Positions 60,048 to 64,000 of a DNA stretch of 64,000 nt are shown in pieces. The position numbers and the translations under genes are program-made. A model generated the notes under the pieces. That model saw nothing but the letters and a program-made list of their open reading frames with translations. It was not told the DNA's origin and ran no database searches. The stretch's first letter is position 1. Every line of letters starts with the position of its first letter. This DNA is from Quercus robur (Eukaryota; Streptophyta; Magnoliopsida; Fagales; Fagaceae), in the NCBI RefSeq assembly GCF_932294415.1, contig NC_065541.1, positions 54,662,290 through 54,726,289 on the forward strand. Direction: 5' to 3'.

Positions 60048-61630
60048 TGTCTTTGTTTCACCTCACGATATGAAAGTATGTTAATTTCTTAGATAGAAAG
60101 CTTATATACAATATATTAAGAGGAGGTATGACTTTCATTATTTCAACGTGGGCTCTTGCTCAACATCTTTTAGCATGAGTCACATGCTGATAAAATTCGT
60201 TTAAAGTTTAGACCAGTTAAAATTTAAAACTTATTGCTTTATGGGTTCGTGAATTATCTGATTCTTTAATATTTGTTGGTCTCTTAGAAGTTTGAATATT
60301 TGAATTTTATGTCTTTACTTCACCTCATGATATGAAAGTATATTAATTTATTAGGCAGAAAGCTTATATACAATATGTTGAGAAATTTAGATATCGGTTG
60401 ATAGAATTAACAAGTTTTAAACTCAAGTTGTTAATTAGATTTATTATGAATAAACTTTGTCAAAACAAATTCACATCAATATTATGTCAAAATTATGCAG
60501 CAGAAAAGTAAATAAAACAAGATATGATAACTCAGGAAAACCAATGAAACAAACTAGTTTCACAGTAAAAAATCCTGAGGGGAAAACCTTCTCGAAAAGC
60601 AATCAACTATAGTAAAGAGAAGTTTCAGATCTAATACAAAACCTTTGTCCCTAAACTCTACAATCCCCGTAAATAAACTTACAGTAGAAACCTTCTACCA
60701 CTTCAGAACTTCTGAACTCTTTCAATATATGAATGCCATCATTTTTGCACGGATCTCAGTACATGACTAATCAATGATGCATGACTTCTAGTATGTGACT
60801 AACTACCAACTTGAAGAAAATGTTGGCTGCAAAGTTCTTTACTTCATCAACAATGAAGATCAATAAGCACTTAGTTACAAAACCCTAAAGCGCAAAGACG
60901 CAGTAACTTCTTCAGAGAAAATAAGGCATTGGTTACTTTTTGCATGTGTTCTCCTTGTATTCTCTTATGTGACGGTCTTTAAAATAAACCTTATATATGT
61001 CTAAGGTTATGAGAAAAGAAACCCTACACATACATGTCAGCATGGGCCGAAAATCAAATCTGAAAATTCTGATTTCGTAATTCTCGATAGATAGTATCTG
61101 TCAAGCAGCTATTGAGACCTTGGTAGATAGTATTTGTCGAGCAATTGTCGAGATTAATTAAACCTTGATAAATACTATATGTCAAGCATCTGTCGAGACC
61201 TCGATAGGTAACTATCTGTCAGGAATTTGTTTAGCTTTAATGAACAACCATTTTTCACTTGTTTCTTAGACAAATTTGCATGACTTCAATACTAGACTTG
61301 AACTCTTGTTCTTTGAAGTATTAAACACATTCTAGATCTATCCAATTACAAGTAAAGTGCGTTTTGTCAAAGAATTAACCAATTCTATATTTAACATATG
61401 TTCCTAACATAATTTACATATGTCCTAACACAATATATTAAGAGGAAGTATAACTTTCATTATTCCAACGTGGGCTCCTGCTTAACATTTTTTAGCGTGA
61501 GTCACATGCTGATAAGGTTCGTTTAAAGTTTAGACCCATTAAAATTTAAAACTTATTACTTTATGGATTCGTGCATCATCTGATTCTTTAATATTTTGGT
61601 CTTTCAAAAGTTGTAATATTTGAATTTTTG
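60048..61630. repeat. 262-bp tandem duplication split by a solo LTR
   Basis: Copy 1 is 60048-60309; copy 2 is 60310-60375 resumed at 61431 to about 61630. Shared landmarks: cacctca(c/t)gatatgaaagta, caacgtgggctc(t/c)tgct, gagtcacatgctgataa. Confidence 0.85.
60376..61430. mobile_element. Solo LTR, Copia-like ends, 5-bp TSD
   Basis: 1055 bp, TGTTGAGAAATTTAGA ... ACATATGTCCTAACA, flanked by CAATA at 60371-60375 and 61431-61435. It sits precisely in copy 2 of the 262-bp duplication. Inside, about 61080-61220 has four diverged repeats around tatctgtc(a/g)agca. TGTTG...CTAACA ends are common in plant Copia LTRs; the class is inference. Confidence 0.85.
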
Positions 61631-61933
61631 AGTTATTTTTTTACAGTATCTGAAACTGTCTGAGAAATTTTTTGTAAGTCATTGCATGTTCAAGCAATGG
61701 TTTTTTATCAAATTGTAACACAAATTGAAATCATATAAGAGCAAATTATGTAATGTTGTAGTTTTTTAATCAATTTAAGATTTTATAAAATTATTCAGTT
61801 TAACTCACAACTAGGTAAGTTTTCATGCATAGTACGAGTTAGTGATTAGTCTAATGTAATACAATAACATTGGTATTTGAGGGTATAAACAGCAGATTAA
61901 AAAAAAAAAAAAAAACTTAAGTGGGGACGAACT

Positions 61934-62620
61934 AGGGGTGGCATTAAGTGTTGTTCAGGGGGTTCATTTGAACCCCCTGACTTGAAAAAAAAAAATATAT
62001 ATATATATATATATCTATATATATATATATATTAGCTTACTTTAAAAAATATTTTTGAACACCCTGACTTAAATTTTGCACACCCTAATCACAGATAAGT
62101 CCAACTCAAAACTAAACAATAACATAGGCCAACCCAGTCCAAAACTAAAACAACATAGATAAGCCCATCCTAAAACCAAACAACAGCACAGATCATATAA
62201 ATCTTTTTTTTATGAATCTCATCTCATTTCAGTTAATTATTTGACAATTTTGGTATCTTCAAACTCTAAGAATAAAGAGTGAATATTTGTAAGTTGCGAG
62301 TGTTTATTTTATTATAAATATTTATTATGTGTGTGAATGTGTTTAATATTGATTATGAACATTTTTTTTTGTGTGAATTGTGATGTGTGCATGTATAGTA
62401 CAAACATGATATAACTTTATATAATTTAATTTTTAGGAAATAGAGAGGGTTTGTAATGATTCAAAATATGAAAACTTGTAAAAAGAAATTATAAAATTTT
62501 ATGTATTTGCGTGTTTTTTTGTTGGTAACTTGATATAGTCAAGTTTTATTTTAATTAAATTTTGTTTTAATTTATACTTCTTAATGAACTCTCTAGAAAA
62601 AATTTCTAGACCCGCCACTT
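61934..62620. mobile_element. Non-autonomous hAT relative
   Basis: Ends TAGGGGTGGC and, inverted, CCCGCCACTT. Inside are ttgaaccccctgacttgaaa, a (TA)n block at 61996-62030 and tatgtatttgcgtgttttttt, also found in the 44148-44563 element. A clean 8-bp duplication was not found. Confidence 0.6.
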
Positions 62621-64000
62621 GAACGGACGTGGAAATTAATATATGCGAAGGTTGTTATTGTACATTAAGTTGTGATTTGAAGTCGAATTCGCTTTTGAGT
62701 TTTGGCGCCTCTGCGTGTTTGTAATTTTGTGGAAGTTCCCGAAACTTCAGCCACTTTTTGCTAATTGGCATGCTAGCTTTTGCATTAAAAACAACTAAAG
62801 TTACTTTTTGCATTGTCGAAACCATCATGGCAAAGCTCTGTATTGATAGAAGTTTTACGGTAATGTTAATGTAAATATTTCCTTAATGACTGTGGTTTGT
62901 TCAGTACCCAACTGCACTTTCTAAGGTTGTCTCTTTGCATCTCTCCATTGATAGTGCTTCAGATTTTGCAGAGAAAAGCCCATTTAGTAAGAGATTTCTT
63001 CTAATGTTGTTGTTATTTTGTGAAAATATGTGTAGGTAAAAAAATGTGTAGAAATATGTATAATGTTGTTTAAACATTGAAAACTGTTGTTTAAACAACG
63101 GCAACAAACACCCTAGGTGCCATTATTTTATTTATTTTAATATATTTAATAATTTGATAGTTGGGGACAAAATAATTTGAATTATCTCAGTTCAAAACAT
63201 TAAGATGTTCTAATTAGTTAAGTTATATGACTATTGACATTATGTACACCATAGTTGATTAAGTCCCAATTGGGTTATGAATAATGTGAAACAAAAATAA
63301 AATGATAAATTATTAAAACAATCAAAATTATTTGGAGAGAGAGGTGTTAGACTTATTTTTCCATCCTATTAAAAATTATATAACCTTTTTTTTTAGAAAC
63401 AAACTAACTGTTAAATACAAATGCATTTAATTACACACTCTCATCCAGCTCAACCACAGTACTTAATAGATGGTTGGATTTATCATTTGCATGTTGCAAT
63501 AGCAAACAGAGGTAGGAAACAAGACTTCACGTGCACGGTGCACCATAATTATAGTCCTAGATTCATCCAACGACCTAACAAATCATCATACAATGTATTA
63601 ATTTTATTTAATTAATATTGGCTCAAAATTACTAAATTAGTGTGTTGTACATTTACACTCATTTTGGAAATCAATATAAATCTGGATACCATAGTACAGC
63701 ACGACCTTAGATTCATGACAATAAATATTCACTATAAAAATGCTTAATTTTCATTTTTAAAAATAATAAATACATAACCCAAATACGTCTAAATACACGA
63801 ATATTTCTTCCCAAATAGGTTTAAAGCTTATGCTTATGATTTCTTTATTTCAATTGATAACTTTGTTAAAAAAACAAAAAAAAAAAAGGGCCATTCCTTT
63901 AAGCAAATCCATTCCCACCAAACCTTGTACTAGGAGCCATAAAAAGAAAGAGAGAGATAGAAGAAGTTGAACCATAAAATGTTACGTTATAGCATCCACA
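62621..64000. other. AT-rich window end, no gene seen
   Basis: Short chance frames only. The last about 100 bases contain a GA run. A gene beginning beyond 64000 cannot be judged. Confidence 0.5.

Overview
This is nuclear DNA from a flowering plant, a eudicot and probably a woody one. Genes have many short exons split by long AT-rich introns with plant-type GT-AG junctions. One protein has a chloroplast transit-type leader, and the intergenic space is full of plant transposable elements. I cannot name the species from sequence alone.

Five protein genes can be modelled. From left to right they are: (1) the 3' part of a VMS1/ANKZF1-type gene for ribosome quality control (window start to 5887, +); (2) a complete CYP18-1/PPIL3-type cyclophilin (8567-12537, +, 5 exons, 160 aa); (3) a complete FHA-domain plus coiled-coil protein (14569-23550, +, 13 exons, about 949 aa); (4) a LITTLE ZIPPER (ZPR) gene (38567-39014, +, 2 exons, about 110 aa); (5) a complete plastid dihydrodipicolinate synthase (45312-41165, -, 3 exons, 364 aa). 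There is also a broken membrane-protein relic (6172-6583, -) and a diverged 5S rRNA copy (47700-47818, +). From memory, the order FHA gene, ZPR, DHDPS matches Arabidopsis At2g45460, At2g45450 (ZPR1) and At2g45440 (DHDPS2), so 14.5-45.3 kb looks like an ancestral block stretched by transposons.

The genes do not form one pathway. VMS1 acts on stalled ribosomes, CYP18-1 on spliceosomal proteins, ZPR inhibits HD-ZIP III transcription factors in leaf polarity and meristem control, and DHDPS commits aspartate carbon to lysine. The best regulatory signal is an exact HD-ZIP III palindrome (37990-38000) 567 bp upstream of the ZPR start codon. It fits the known loop in which HD-ZIP III proteins switch on their own ZPR inhibitors.

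The rest is mobile or repetitive DNA, much of it with readable target-site duplications (TSDs): two 5'-truncated LINEs, several tRNA-derived SINEs, hAT, Harbinger-like and Mutator-like miniature elements, three solo LTRs (one nested in another), and a 5.8-kb LTR retroelement (50343-56173, minus orientation). That element has no polymerase genes. It carries about 34 tandem copies of an 81-bp unit and is the most unusual object in the window. It sits inside an older tandem segmental duplication (about 49.28-57.5 kb).
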